Of a DNA stretch of 64,000 bases, positions 12,275 through 25,481 are shown piece by piece. Within the stretch, counting starts at the first letter, position 1. Each line of letters begins with the position of its first letter. The position numbers were made by a program, and so were the translations under genes. This DNA comes from Edolisoma coerulescens. Lineage: Eukaryota > Chordata > Aves > Passeriformes > Campephagidae. Below the pieces are notes generated by a model that was not told the DNA's origin, searched no databases, and saw only the letters and a program-made list of their open reading frames with translations. Where the stretch lies: positions 1,753,600-1,817,599 of the forward strand of contig VWZW01000879.1 in NCBI GenBank assembly GCA_013397115.1. Direction: 5' to 3'.

Positions 12275-15200
12275 CAGGCAAAATAATGGACCAGCGCATT
12301 CTTTGACCAAGTCTTGGTTTGCTGCCACTGTTCCAAAGTGCCAGAACACTGAAATCCATTATGTCCATGGCAACCTTGGAATTTAAAGTTCAGGGACCTA
12401 TGTAAATATTTGCAGGAGGTGCAAAGTTTATTTTTTATGCTGCTATAATTTTCTCCCTTGTTCCTTGAGCAGTAATAATAATAATAGTACTAAAGAAGAA
12501 GATAAGAATTTCCTGTATATTTTTATTCCATTTGGGCTTTATTTCCACTGTGGCTGAGCAGAGTCATAGGGTTTGCTGTCTCTTAAAGCCAGATATAAAT
12601 GCCTTTAAGGTAGAGCAGTTGCAAAATAATCCTTACTTTATTTTGACAAATAAAGAATATTTAGTGTGTTTGGAATCTGATTGTTTACAAAAAGAAACAG
12701 AGTGTGACAATACTTGTGGCTTGCAATAGCAATCTTATCAAGCAGGGCAGCCCGCTGCCCTCCGACTGCACACAGAGCACAACCCTGGACAACATTCCTG
12801 CACTCGTGAGGACATTGCAGCAAATTCCAGTCCAAATAAAGCCTCAGAACAGATAAGCAATTCCACCTCAACACACACAGATGCATATGCACAAAAATGG
12901 CCCCATATCAGGACCTAGATAATAAACCCAAGGATGCAGCCAAGTGCGTCTTGATTGACAATAAATAGGTAACAGATTGCCTTAGTGTATTCTTTAGGAG
13001 AAGCAAAACATACAATTAAATAAAACTTGTTATTAAAAGCAACCCCCTCCTCCCCCCAAAAATAGATGTCGAACTCTGACTAGATAAATGTGGTATTTCA
13101 GGTGGAAAATTGAATGGACTTAACAGGAGTAATATGAACAGTTGGTCCTGGAAGAGCTCATAGACTGTAAATATTGCTCACTGCTGATGCTAACACAATG
13201 AAGAATGTATCAAAATATTAGTATCAAAAGACTGCTGGAATAGATTTGCAATATTATGGAAAGCGTGAAGGGAGGCAGCTGTCCTTCCCGTGGCTTTATA
13301 TTAATCTGGGTACTGGCTGATAGCAGGGGCCATGAGCACTATAATTAGATTTTGGAAATGTATATAGGGAGGAGGAAATGGAATAATTAAGGTAAGCTAT
13401 CAGATGCCTGTCCTCATCCTTTTTAAACAAGCCAGAAATATACCCTGCACTCGTTCAGCATGCAACCTTCAAGGGGAAAGGTGTCAGACACTGTAATTGG
13501 TAGAACTTGAATGCTGCTGTACTGGTGTCCCTTTTTTAAGGAAACCTATTTTCCACACCAAAATTGATCTGGCAAGGTTGTTATCTCATAATGCACACCT
13601 AGAGAGGTACTAAGAGGCCTGAGGGTAGGAAATAGCAGGACACTTCACTGCCTCTGTGCTGCACCCTCTCTGGGGGAACTCACTGCCGAGGCAACAGGCT
13701 ACGTGGTGAAATTATGTATGTGTAAGTGTATGTGTACATATATATGTATGTGTAGGTGCATATGTATATATTTATATGTTTATATGTTTATGTTTCTGTA
13801 TATGTATGTGGAGAGTCTGGGGTTTCCCTTAAAACACATGGGTGAGGCATAAAAAGCGCTAATGGGATGGCATCTGGCCGGGTCTGACAGCTGAACTAGG
13901 TGAGCATTTGTTTCCCCTTCTGGGGAGCTGGTAGGTGAGAGAGCACCTGAAGGGCACACTGACTTTTATTAAATTATCCTGCCCTCCTAAAACAGCAGAG
14001 AACAGCCAGGGAGCCTCAACAAACACACACAAAAAAGAATAATTTTAGTGTGGAAAATTATTTGACATTATTCTTAAATATTTAAAGGACACTGCCTGAT
14101 GGTTTGGAAATCCAGTGAATAATTTAATACTGTTTGACAGAATCTCTTTGGGTCAATTATTCAGTAAGTGGATTAATATATTCTGACTAAAACAAAGCAC
14201 ACTGCATTTTGGCGGGCATATCTCATTACATCACATATTCCATGTCACATTGCATTGCAGAGAATGCCAGCATAATAAAATGTGGCAACTTGAATTAGAC
14301 AATGCAATCAGAATAATTTCCAAATATTTTTCCAAACCTTTCTGTTCCTGGCTGTTTCTCTACCTGATCTGTCTATATTTATCCGCTGAAAAAGGGAAAT
14401 AACCCCAGTAAGAGATCTGATCAACTTCTTTTTTTTAAAATCTTGTTTGAAACTGCCAGCAACTCTTGACCTCATTATAACCCTGAGCATCTTATCTATA
14501 CCAAACACTTTAATTTTAGAATAGCATCTTTAAAGCCCCAGGGGAAGAGAGAGAGCATCTCTTGATGCTTGACAGCAATTCTCTAACACTGACATGGTCC
14601 AAAACAGATATTCTTATCAAATTGTTCTGAGGAAAGCAGCCGTTGTATAGGATCTCAAGGGCAGCGGGGATACAATACAGGTTAAAAAAAGAAGGATCCT
14701 TGGGTTTTTGAGAGATACGTAGAAGGCTTCAGAGGCAACAACTGTCTCACACCAGGGAGGTTCTGTAGATAAAATTGGAATGCAGGGTCCTGCTTTTGTT
14801 TCAAATCACCAACAGGCATACCTCCCTCTCCTATGCTGCCACTTTTCATTCTTCCCCAACATGCTCTGAAGAAACGGGTGGGACTTTACTTCCAAAATCC
14901 CACAGTGCTAGATGTGGATGACATTTATTTTAGTAAAGCTAAATAAAATTTGGAATTTTTATTTTGTGGGGAATTCTCAGATTCTTCAATGTTCCTTCAA
15001 GTAGAATGGGGATAAAAAATCAAAAATCTCATACCTTTGCTGTGAAATAGAATATTCCAAAAGCAATTCTATGGCTATGCATTTTTTATAATTGTAGTAT
15101 GATTGTTGCAACATGGCGTAAAACCCAAAACTATGCTGTAGAGGACAAATACTCAAATTTGTGGGAGTGATCTGAGTATAACATATTTACTTCATTAAAA

Positions 15201-16190
15201 TGAGATATTTCTGAAAAAGGCTTCCATTTCCTGCAGTCAGCATGTTCTGACGAAATCTCTTTACCAGCTCAAAATTGTAAAGACAGATATGCAAATAGGC
15301 ATATCTGAAGGTCTAAGTAAAATCAGAATAAAAATTGTTACAAAAATAAAAGCTACCCGCTCCTCTGCTCTCACGGCTGCATTCAGCAAAATCTACTACT
15401 TAGAAAGGCTAGGATGGCACTTGGCCTTGCCCAGCAGCTGCTTTAGCAGAGCAAAGAGCACATCTAGGAAAAAAAAGATGAGTTTTCTTCTGGACATTTC
15501 CTAAGGGTGACTCTACAGGAATTTTTCTTACCATACTTATGAATGGGAGCAGGGATGAGGTCAGGATAAAGCCCCAGAGGAGCTTGTAAGATTAATTGTG
15601 AGGAGTCCCTGGATGTTTAATGCCGACCACCACTAAAAAGTCCCCACTCTCATGTGCATCTTTGTGAGACTATCTGAACAATCTCTTCTCCAGAGCTGTA
15701 TGGCAACCTGTCTTCTTCAGGTCTCCAGCATGAGGCCAGGAGTCCCTCCTGCAGTCCCATTGTCCAAAACTGCTGAGGCCACAAGCAAATTGGCCTTCTC
15801 ACACTCTTCAGGATCATAAAAAAAGAGAGTAAAAGGCAATTCAAGAGAAAACACAGAACTCAAACCAACCTTCAAAGCCCAAAAGAAGCTGGGATAGGAA
15901 AATGGCCAGGCTTTTAGACTAGTCAAATTTTCTTACCCATTTCTTTGTGTTTTGTGTTAGGGATCACAGTACAGCATAGTGATGCTGCATGCCAGTCATT
16001 TTGATCATTCAAAATTGTTTTCCCCATTCTACTAATTGGAAAATGGAGGCAAAGGGAAAGTCGTCGATCTAAGAGCTTAGAGGTTAGTGTCTCAAACCTA
16101 CACAGAGCTTGCAGCTTTAGCTGTTGGCAAGGTTTGAGGTTGGAGTGGCTGACATGAAGCCCTCAGATCTGCACTGACAGATGGCAGTGC
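12275..16190. other. Non-coding AT-rich stretch
   Basis: No gene is recognised. It contains the degenerate TATG/TA microsatellite at 13712-13810. The segment 16018-16065 weakly resembles the CCCCATTTTACAGATG...ACTGAGGC word shared by ancient MIR and L2 tails (see findings). Confidence 0.55.
13712..13810. repeat. Degenerate (TATG)n/(TA)n microsatellite
   Basis: About 100 bases are made of TATGTATGTG, TATATATG, TTTATATG and TGTATATG words. Interruptions suggest an old, decayed simple repeat. Length may be polymorphic between individuals. Confidence 0.85.
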
Positions 16191-16224
16191 TTCCACAAAC
16201 AAACTTCCACAAACAAACTTCCAC
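16191..16224. repeat. 14-bp tandem repeat, about 2.4 copies
   Basis: TTCCACAAACAAAC occurs at 16191-16204 and again at 16205-16218 without mismatch, followed by a partial TTCCAC. It is a simple local duplication. Confidence 0.9.
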
Positions 16225-19200
16225 ATTCCAGACACCCCGCAAGGAGCTCCTTTGCAGCAAGGTAACTAGTAGCAAGCACTGATGAAAAGGTACAGCGTGA
16301 GTTCTCCTTCAGACTATTCAGTAATAAACATTAATATTGAAAACCCCATAACCACCTAAAAATGCATAACATCAAGGCCTCCTATCCTGGACTTTTATGC
16401 ACATAACTTCACTCCGAGTCAGCCTCATTAAGCCTAGCTGAATAATTCGAATTCTCAAGTGTTTGGAGGGTTGAGAATTGAATAAACATAGCAGAAAGCT
16501 CACGTATCCTCCTTACATTTTTAAAACATGTACTTCCAAAGAGATGTTACAGGAAATATATGAAAGACAATAGTTCAATAGGCTGAGATGAGAAAACATA
16601 TGCTACCAGGAACCTCGCCTGATGTATGAGGGGCATTAAAGTATAGGGAAATGCAGTTGAACTAATTTCTAAATTTTCTCAACTCTATCATGTCACGCTG
16701 AAAGCAGACAGAAATTTATTACACAGAGGGCTAAAATATACGTGCATACATATATGCACACACATACATATATATACCTTGAATGTCTCCTGCAGGCAGA
16801 GGCAGAAGATGCTGGGAGGTCCCCCTAACTTGTGGAGGGACAGAGGCTGGGGTGGGGTGGGTAAGGGAGATGGGACTGGGGGTTGGGGAGCCCAGGGGGC
16901 TTGTTCTGGGTCTGCAGTACTATCCAGCGGCACTTTCAGCAGGGTAGGGAGTTAAAGGATCGCTAGCTGCAGCACAAGAAAGCCTGAAACAGGATGGTCT
17001 GGGCTCTGCCCCAACATGAATGCTCCAACATAGGAAGGAAAGCATTGATGCCTAAATTAAAAAAAAGGCAGAAATGGTGTCAGAGTTTTTGGAAACCTCC
17101 CAGGTACTGGATTATTTTAGAAACACAGACACTCTCCAACCATTTCACCCAGGCAGCAGAGTCTTTTTGTAAAGACAGGAGAACCAGAGGGAGAAGGAAG
17201 GTTCAGAATCAAAAATGAAAGTGGTCAGGTTAGATGTCCAGATTGAGCTGTTCAAAATGCCAGCTGTGAGTGATGGCGTTAGTTTTTAAAATGTGCTTTT
17301 TAGGATTTATTACTACTAAAATGTCTGAAAGAAGACACAGAGATGAGACCAACTGTTTGAATTTCAGTGATGCAGAGAAGGCCAGAAGTGACTACATCCA
17401 GCCTCTTGGATAGCACAGGGAAATGTTCTCCCCACTATTGTGTGCTTCAGACTCTCATCTTCCATTCCAGCTGCAGAACATCAGTTAGAAAGAGTTGCTG
17501 TCCTGACAAAGGGTATATCAGTTCCACAGGAAATAAGTAAGGATCTGTTTTTTCTTTAGTAGACCTGATTTTTTTTTTTTATCATGAAATTTTCCAGTTA
17601 GAGAAGTGAGTATTTTCTATATAAGTAAATATTTTCTATATTCCTGATTTGGGAAACTATCTGAGTGCTTTCTCAAATAAGGGGTGGATTTGAAGCACTC
17701 ATTGAATGGCTATTCAGAAATAGGGATCTTGTTTCTGAACGAGAAATGAAAGATGAAAGGGAGACCAAAACTATTCTGTGGATAAGGTTTAATGTGGAGT
17801 GATCTGCTGAAATGAGGGACAACACTTCTGTTTTTCACTGATGCAACAACAGAATTTGGGCTTCAGGCTTACTGAAAACGAAACAAATGCTTCTCTATTT
17901 GAAAGTAGAGTTACACAGGAAAAACCCTTAGGAAGAAAAATTCCAATAAAAAAAGTATCTAGGAAAGATCAAAGAGACATTCATGGCTTAACTGACACCT
18001 GTAGCTCTCTCTCTAGTCACAAGGAAAGAAGGGTTACACGAACAGGGGCATGCTCCCAGAGGGAGGAAATGTGGCATTTGACAGGTGCAAGAAGCCAATA
18101 AATTATGGGATATGTGGAACAGAAGGGGCCATCTATTTCATTGAAAACTGTCAAGGTTCAGTCTGCAGAAGATCAGAAAGAGATACTTAAGATAGAAGTT
18201 AAAGATGAAAATGCTTCTTTTTTTTTTTCCTTTTCTTTTAGGAGGAGGATAAGAAGGGGGAGGATATCAGTCAGAAAAGTAACTGAGTTGGAATGTAAAT
18301 CAAAATTTGCATTCCAGTGCTATAAAAGTATGGTGGGACATTCTGTCTTCATGTTAATCATGTAAATTAGTTCAGGGCTGAATTCTGCTCTTACAACCAG
18401 AAATGTCTATAATATATCGCACATGTTCTGAACACCGTGGGTTGCATAGTCTGCTAGTATTGTCTAAAAAGACCAACTTTCTTACTTGTGCTTAAATTTT
18501 ATCATCTCTTCCACAGAGGAGGAAGAAATAGCCATCAGCCAGTATGAAAAACCGATAGCAACAGCAGCACGAGGCTCAAACCTGATGCACAGGTGCCCAA
18601 CAGCCAGCGTTGCTGAGCACAGCGTTCAGAGCCCTGGCCAGGCTGGAGGCTGCCCTCTGTTCACCCTTGCTCTTGGCTTGAATCTGGTTTGTACTTGTGC
18701 TTCTGCTGTTCGAGTGAAGCCTTGTGATGGTATAAGCAGAAATACCTTATTGTCTCTTTTGCCGTAGGCAAGTGTGGCTGAGTGCAAGTGTATTCCCATT
18801 AAGTCATGGGCATTAACTGTGTATTACTAGTAGGGAACTAGGAAACTGCTACACAGTCTCCAAATTGTTTTATTTCTTTCTTCCCATCCTCCCCTTAGTA
18901 GGAATGGATTAAAAGTGCAGACTCTTTGCTTTTTCCCTTTTAAAAAAGGGGAGGAAATGCCAGCTTGAAGCTGAGAGCAAGACTTCCCCATAATATAAAA
19001 CAGTGCACTGCCCCGATGTGAAAGAAGCTACACTAATTTACATCCACAAAGATTGTGGCTCTCTAGCATACTAAGTATCCCATGCTAGTGCTGCACCAGG
19101 TATTCAGCTGAAGTATACAACTGTCCAGTGCTGACAGTACTGTGGGGAATTGGCTCTCCAAAAATAAAATAGAAGCAGGTATAGAAATGCCTTGTCTTTC

Positions 19201-22200
19201 ATTATGTGGCTCTCACAGTGAAGACAAAACCAACATTCCCATCAATGTCAACAGGATCAGAATATGGTCCTCAGGGAATATTTCATATTATTACCTCCTT
19301 GCATGACTCAAACAAAATTTCCTTCGTGGGTAACAGCCCTGGTTTATGATAGGAAATAAGTGCTCTGTCACACCCTGATAATTAGTACATCACAGGCAGA
19401 ATGTAAAACCAGGCAATAAAATGGCATTAAGTTTCTGGCAGAACTTTGAGCCACATATAAACCATAAACAAGAAGACACAGACAAGGCGTGGTTGTACTC
19501 CTTCCTTTCAGAGAGGCTGATAATAGAAAGGTCATCGCCTCAGGATAAAAGAGAATACTGAAAATGAGCTCATGCTGCAAAGCAGTTACAATGCCATTGC
19601 CCTGCTTCATATTCACACAGAAAAAATCTCAGCACAGGCAGCTTTGGCTGTGTGCCTTTCTTCGCATATAAGGAACTTCTTAAACACACTGGGAGCTGAA
19701 GGGAGCACAGTGAGGTGACTGTCACTGACCATATGTGATGGAGATGGAGAAGGAAGAGTCTGCTGTGAAATGCTGTGAAATGTGGTGGGGGTTTAAGGGT
19801 TTCTTTTAATGGAGATTATCATTTCAGTGTTCTGAAAAGATAAATGCAATTTAATAAGCACTGTTCTGAGAAAGGGAAATGAGGGAAGGGAGGATATACA
19901 GCAAGAACAACACCATGCAGATAAAAATGAAGACCCTAGACAGCAGTGAAGAATTGGAGACCCAGGTTTCTACCCATTGCAGCAAGAAACACATTTCTCA
20001 CACTCCACATCCATGAATCATTATCGAGAAAGAAAAGACAAAACTTTTAAAAAGTAAATTACAAAACAATTTAAGGACTCCAGACAGATTCATTAAACCA
20101 AATTGACACTCATATATTCAGGAGGAGAAGGTCTTTTCAAAGACTTTTTTTTTTAAATGCCATGGAAATTAATTACACAATAACAGGAGTTGAAACCCAC
20201 TGCAAACTGCTGATTTGAGTGCAGATCCCAAATGTGCCGAAGGCCAGGGAAAACCCAGATTAAATGGATGTGGGGCCGTTATATCTTTCTGGTGAGCAAG
20301 TGTGCATACCCCCAAAAAACAGGGTAAACTGAGAAGGAAAGAGGCTCTGACTCCCCCCTGCCAAGGACTCTGCTGTGACCGTTCACCCACACACCAGCTG
20401 GAGGAAGGTTTGTTTGCCAACAGGGCCCAGGAGAAAGTTTACAGCAAAAGTGCAATGGGAGCAACACACCAGACTGCACTTGGGCATACACAACTTCAGT
20501 GCCACGCTGCATTCCCCCGATGGTAGCTCCAATCCACAAGTTGTTGCTAATATTAACTTTTTAGCTGAGTTTCCTAAGGAAACGAGGCTTAGGCAATGAT
20601 TTTTTCTGGCTGGTTTCCCTAATAATTTTGAGCCTACTGGCTGATGTCAGCCAAGTGGAATAGATGGACAGACAATTATGTTGTCATAAATTTTATAGAA
20701 ACAGATGTCTGGAGAGGGGAAAGGGAGAGCAACCAAAATTTATTCTTTGCTAAAGGAAAGGCTGCAGCATGAGATCATCATTTAGTTATCAGAGGATCCA
20801 CACAGAAGAAATCCTCCTTTGGATGGAAAAGCTCTTCTGCAGGTGCTTATGATACCAAAAATTCAGTGGGCACTGACACTTTTAGAGACATCAGAGTCAG
20901 TTGGCCCAGGTGGAAGCCTGCAGGAGACCTGGCTTCATTGGTTCCAAAGCCTGCAGAACCATTTGTGCCGTATCTAAGCACTGATTCATGCTGACTCACA
21001 CTGGACATTTCCCATATGACACTATATCCTATGGCATTTCCTATTCTCGGAGACTCTCCTCGCAAGAAGCCAAATGCAAAGGACTTCCTTCAGATTTCTG
21101 AGACTATCTTCCTTACTTATTAAATGCTGGTTGATAATTCTCCTCCTTTTCAGCCCACCTTTCATCTTTTTTGACACCAGTAAATAGTTGCAAAACATTC
21201 TAACACTGATACCATCAGCAACACCTCTGTAACATTCCCTTTGAATTCATGATCTACTTAGTGTAGGAATTACAATGACCCATATCTGCTACATTAAACG
21301 GATAGTACATAACCCATTGCTCCACATACATCAGTATCTAAACCTCAAAACTTAAAAAAAAAGCAGACCTGAAGATCTGTACTGGGTGATGCCACAATAC
21401 CTCTCGTGGATTCCTCTGAGCTCACTTACACCTTCTCTCCTGAGGAGTTAAAATCCAACACGTGAGGGCAGACTTACAACATCACTTTAGCAGCCCCCTT
21501 TTTCGAGAAAGTGTATGTTCCATTTAAACAAAACAAAACAAAAAAAGAGAGAGAAACAAAACCTCATCAGCATCTTGACTAGATCCTGTTGAAAAATACA
21601 TCTCTTTGAGAAATCCAGGACATTCCTCTTTGCATTAATTGACACCTTATTAGTGGAATGAATGTTGCCAGTCTTTTCTCAAGCTGCTTGGAGGTGAAGA
21701 GACTCTTTCTTTCCCTTTACCAAAAACAACAACAAAACATCCCAAGAGAGAAGAAAAGAGAAAAAAGGAAAGAGAGCTGCTGAGAGCCAGGCTAGTTATT
21801 CATCTTTGAACATTGGTTTCCATGGGAATAAGTTTGGTTCTTTGTGGAGGCTGAACAACCCCATGCAGTCTAATGCTTCCAACATTACATTTGTGTGGTC
21901 AACTTTCCTTTGGCCTCCCCTTGTCCCCTTCCTCCTCATTCCTGCTCAGCAACAAGACTAGTGTGACAAAAATGAAGAAATCATTCAATAAATTGGCCGA
22001 ATTAGGTTTGAATCAAAGCCTCCTGAAGCCATTCTGCTGCCACCAGCGAAACTTGGATGAAGCCCTCACACCATAAAGCACACTGGCTTCCAGTCAGCCT
22101 GTCAAAACTATTACTCAGCCTTTGTCTGCCTCAACTTTTCTATTTTGATGGTTTCTGTCTCAGTTTTTTTCTTTATGTTTGGGTGTTTGGTTTGGGGTTT

Positions 22201-22922
22201 TTTTCCCTCTGCAGCTTTTCATTGTTTCGTAGTTTTGACAGATTGTGTAGAACATAAAGCTCTGGACATATTAATGTTTAAAAGTGAATGGTTACCTGTA
22301 GACCATAAGGGGCACACGTTCACCAACTACAGCAAAAAGGACTAAATAAACTGAAAAATGATTTGGGATAAAACCTCACTTAAATCGTGAAGCACTTTTC
22401 CTACATTAAACTCTTGAGAGATTCACTTGCTTTACTCTGTTTTAAACAGAGGTGAACAAAAGCAACATGACATTCCTGTGAGAGAGGGAAGCAGATGAAG
22501 ACTGGGTGATCTCAGTCAGGATGCAGCAGACATTACAGAAAAAACTCATGGACCGTGTACTCTGTTTGATCTGACTACAATAATTTCCTAGTCTTCTTGT
22601 AATCTATTTTGACATACATTTTCTTTTAAAAGGAACTGTTTATAAATACATTACTCAGAGGCTGCCATGCAATACATTTTCATACATTAATCCTCATCAT
22701 TTTGCTAACTGTCATGATTTTTTTCTATTAAAGGAATAAAGGAAAAGCATGTTATCGCAAATCACTAATAAAATATTTAGCACTTCCTATTGCTCCACTT
22801 TAAAAACTTCTTCTTAAAAGCTTCTAGAGTCCAAAGTTTTTTTGAAAAAATGAACAAAAGAAAAATATATTAGAAATTCATGAAAGCCATTCACAGGCAG
22901 ACTGCCAGGACTACAGGAGTTT
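16225..22922. other. Non-coding stretch with small repeats
   Basis: No gene or transposon is recognised. Visible items are a degenerate TA/CA tract at 16735-16778, the G-rich tract at 16849-16899, an imperfect 19-bp duplication at 17606-17643 (15 of 19 positions equal), a pyrimidine-rich run at 18215-18239, a perfect 10-bp tandem TGCTGTGAAA at 19761-19780, and an A-rich tract around 21525-21562. Open frames reach only 93 codons. Confidence 0.55.
16849..16899 (+). other. G-quadruplex-forming motif
   Basis: Eight runs of three to five G's (16849-16852, 16854-16857, 16859-16861, 16865-16867, 16872-16874, 16878-16882, 16885-16888, 16895-16899) are separated by loops of 1 to 6 bases. This satisfies the usual G3+N1-7 rule twice over. 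Folding is predicted from the pattern alone. Confidence 0.75.
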
Positions 22923-22955
22923 TCTTTTGTAAGGATACTTCTTCCTTACAAAAGA
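22923..22955. repeat. Perfect 13-bp inverted repeat (hairpin)
   Basis: TCTTTTGTAAGGA at 22923-22935 is exactly complementary to TCCTTACAAAAGA at 22943-22955, with a 7-base loop TACTTCT. The pairing does not continue beyond the stem on either side, so it is too short for a microRNA precursor. There is no T-run typical of a Pol III end directly after it. Function is unknown. Confidence 0.85.
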
Positions 22956-25383
22956 TTTCATATGTTCAGATTTTGAAATGTATTTTCTTTGCAAGACAGA
23001 GACGCTGATGGGTTTTCAATTTTTAAATCTAAGATTATGTCTAATTGCCTAATTTACCCACCCTTCAGAAAACTTAGCTGAAACTGCAGCATTTTATACA
23101 GTAAATCAGGATGAAAGAAGCTATTGAAGCGCAGAGAAATCGATCAATCATTTGATTGTCGATTCACACATCAGTGAATGACAGGTAGAACCATTTTAGT
23201 CTTATCATTCCTATAAGGATGTTAGCAATTCAGGCCAATGAAGATCCATTGTGATAATGGAAATAATAAAGAAAGCTGGAGCTTAGACCATGCACTAGCA
23301 TTCATGACAGTACATCTTCTCCCCTTACTCACAATAAGATTAAATAAGAAGGTTGTTAGAAACCCACAAAAATAAAGCTGCCATAAAAGTTACCTTCTAT
23401 GGATCCAAGTTTCAATAATGCAAGTGCATTTCTCTTTTTCTCTTTAGTTTCAACTCAGCTGAGGCCTTCTCCCACCCTCCTACTGCATTTCACTCTAGGC
23501 CAGAAGTAAAGCAACTCTGCGAGACGTGTTAACTAGAATACATGTTTCAGGAAATCAAATACACTGGGTTATTTCTCCAAACAAAGGGAAACACAAAAAT
23601 AACATTCAGAATTTGTGAGGTCTTACCTAAAACATTTCAGACACCCACTAAAAAAGTGGGAGTACACAGCATTACTCAAGCTAATTATCAAATGTCAGGA
23701 GAGTCAATTTAGCCCAAACTGAGCAAGTTTAAGCAAAACATGAAAGAGTAGTCCAGCTTCTTGCTCTGAAGTATATCTGGCATGGAAATGCTTGTTGATA
23801 TGTATCCTTTAAACCACAGAGAAGACCAAGTTTTCATCAAATTATACTTCTAAGAGAAAGTGAAATAACTCCTTCAAGACATTTTATCAGAAATAACTAA
23901 AATGCAGAGGATAACTGCAAATTTGAAAGGCAATCCACACTTCCGTTATTCCTTGTCCTTCAACACATAACAATCCAAACCTGAGAAGCATGAACATTTT
24001 GTAAAGAGAATGCCATCAACACATTAGTTTCAGTTCAGTATAGACTGGTAGATTATAAGAGGAGTTAATATGGTCTGGTATGGGAAAGCTGTAAAAGCTA
24101 AAGCAAACCCAGGACCTTCAGAACATGAATTTTGATGAGAAGTCATCATTGAAGACTGAAACAAAGTTAAAAGTCTAATAGAGAACATTTATTGATTTTT
24201 TTTGTGGGGCTATTAAGTTATCTGGAAAATATGTGTATAGCAAATATCAGGTCTCTAGCAGAGCAAACCTGGTTTAGAGTTCCGCTTACTTTCCAGACGA
24301 TTTCAATTGAAAAAAAAAAAAAAAAGGAGTTGCTCAGCACAGCTGGAGCCAGAAGACAACATGTGCCTCTGCGCTGCTTCAAACACTGCCTCCCCAACTA
24401 AGAAGTTCCTTCGGAAGATCATGTGGGGATGGGAACCTCTTATGAGGAAGGTTACAAGGAGGTAGAGCCATGACCTCCTAAAACAACCTGGATAGAAGAA
24501 GGAGCAGGTGAGTGTTCCTGGTTTTAGACAAAGGCTACCTTTCCAAAAAGAGCAAAGAGGAGTTGGATGTGGTGATACTTGTTCTCGGACTGCTGCTTAG
24601 CAGTGTGAGGGTTGGGGTGCTGCCCTGGAAGGGGAGGCCTCCATGGGGCTCCCTATTCTGTTGCGTTGGACATGAACCGCTAGAACCAACAGAGAGAAAA
24701 AAATACATGATTATGCCTATGCTTCTACAGCCTTGTTATCAGAGCATTTACCTGAAAGATTGAATACCTAGGGTCTAGTTCATGGCCGAATGACAGCTCA
24801 GGATAAGTCCTGTCACTGTTTCACCCTGGCAAAATTGTCCTTTTGCAGTGAATAAGAAGGACTATCCATCAATGAGCTTGTTAAGCCTTATCTTTTTCTG
24901 TTTTTATAAATAATTCCAGTTCCTAATGTGCCATGTAGAAGTCATAAATTGGGAAGGACAGAATCTCACACTCATTTTACCAAAGGACAAACACTATCTC
25001 CAAGAATGTAAAATACAGAAGAAACTCTGTAATTGGAAGTTTCTACTGCCTGTGCAAATTTATGTCGCAGAGGAAAAGATTTGGACTCTCTACAAGTTAG
25101 AGTTAAAATTTTAATACCTAGGGTTTTTACTTTGATGATAGTGTCTTGATTCATCATATTTTCTCTCTGCAAATACCTTGTAAGCTAGAAATTTCTGCAA
25201 GCCTGTCAACTTTCTCAAATAATTTTTTTTTTTTTTGTCTTATTGATTTGTTTTCCGGAAGTATTTTCCCTTCTTTCTAATGTTTTATTTATCTAACAGT
25301 GTTCACATTTTTATCCCTGGAAACCTTTTCATTTGCTTTTTGTTGCTGTTTATTTGGTTTTTTCCTTTTGTGTTTCTCTGCAG
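22956..25383. other. Non-coding AT-rich stretch
   Basis: No gene is recognised. It contains the inverted repeat at 23138-23164 and a 16-A run at 24310-24325. No transposon signature was seen. Confidence 0.5.
23138..23164. repeat. Near-perfect inverted repeat with PBX/HOX-like site
   Basis: AATCGATCAATCA (23138-23150) pairs with TGATTGTCGATT (23153-23164) with a single bulged base and a two-base spacer. ATCAATCA at 23143-23150 is the complement of TGATTGAT, the known composite site for PBX-HOX dimers. The symmetry is directly visible; regulatory use is inference. Confidence 0.6.
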
Positions 25384-25481
25384 AAAAACAACTTGCATTT
25401 CAATGGCAATACTTTATACAGCTGAACATCCCAAAGTGCTTTACATTTAATTACACTCATAGCAAAGAGACTGTAAGACAA

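Noticed and set aside
22923..22955. Hairpin considered as a microRNA precursor
   Set aside because: The stem is only 13 bp and does not extend, much shorter than a pre-microRNA.
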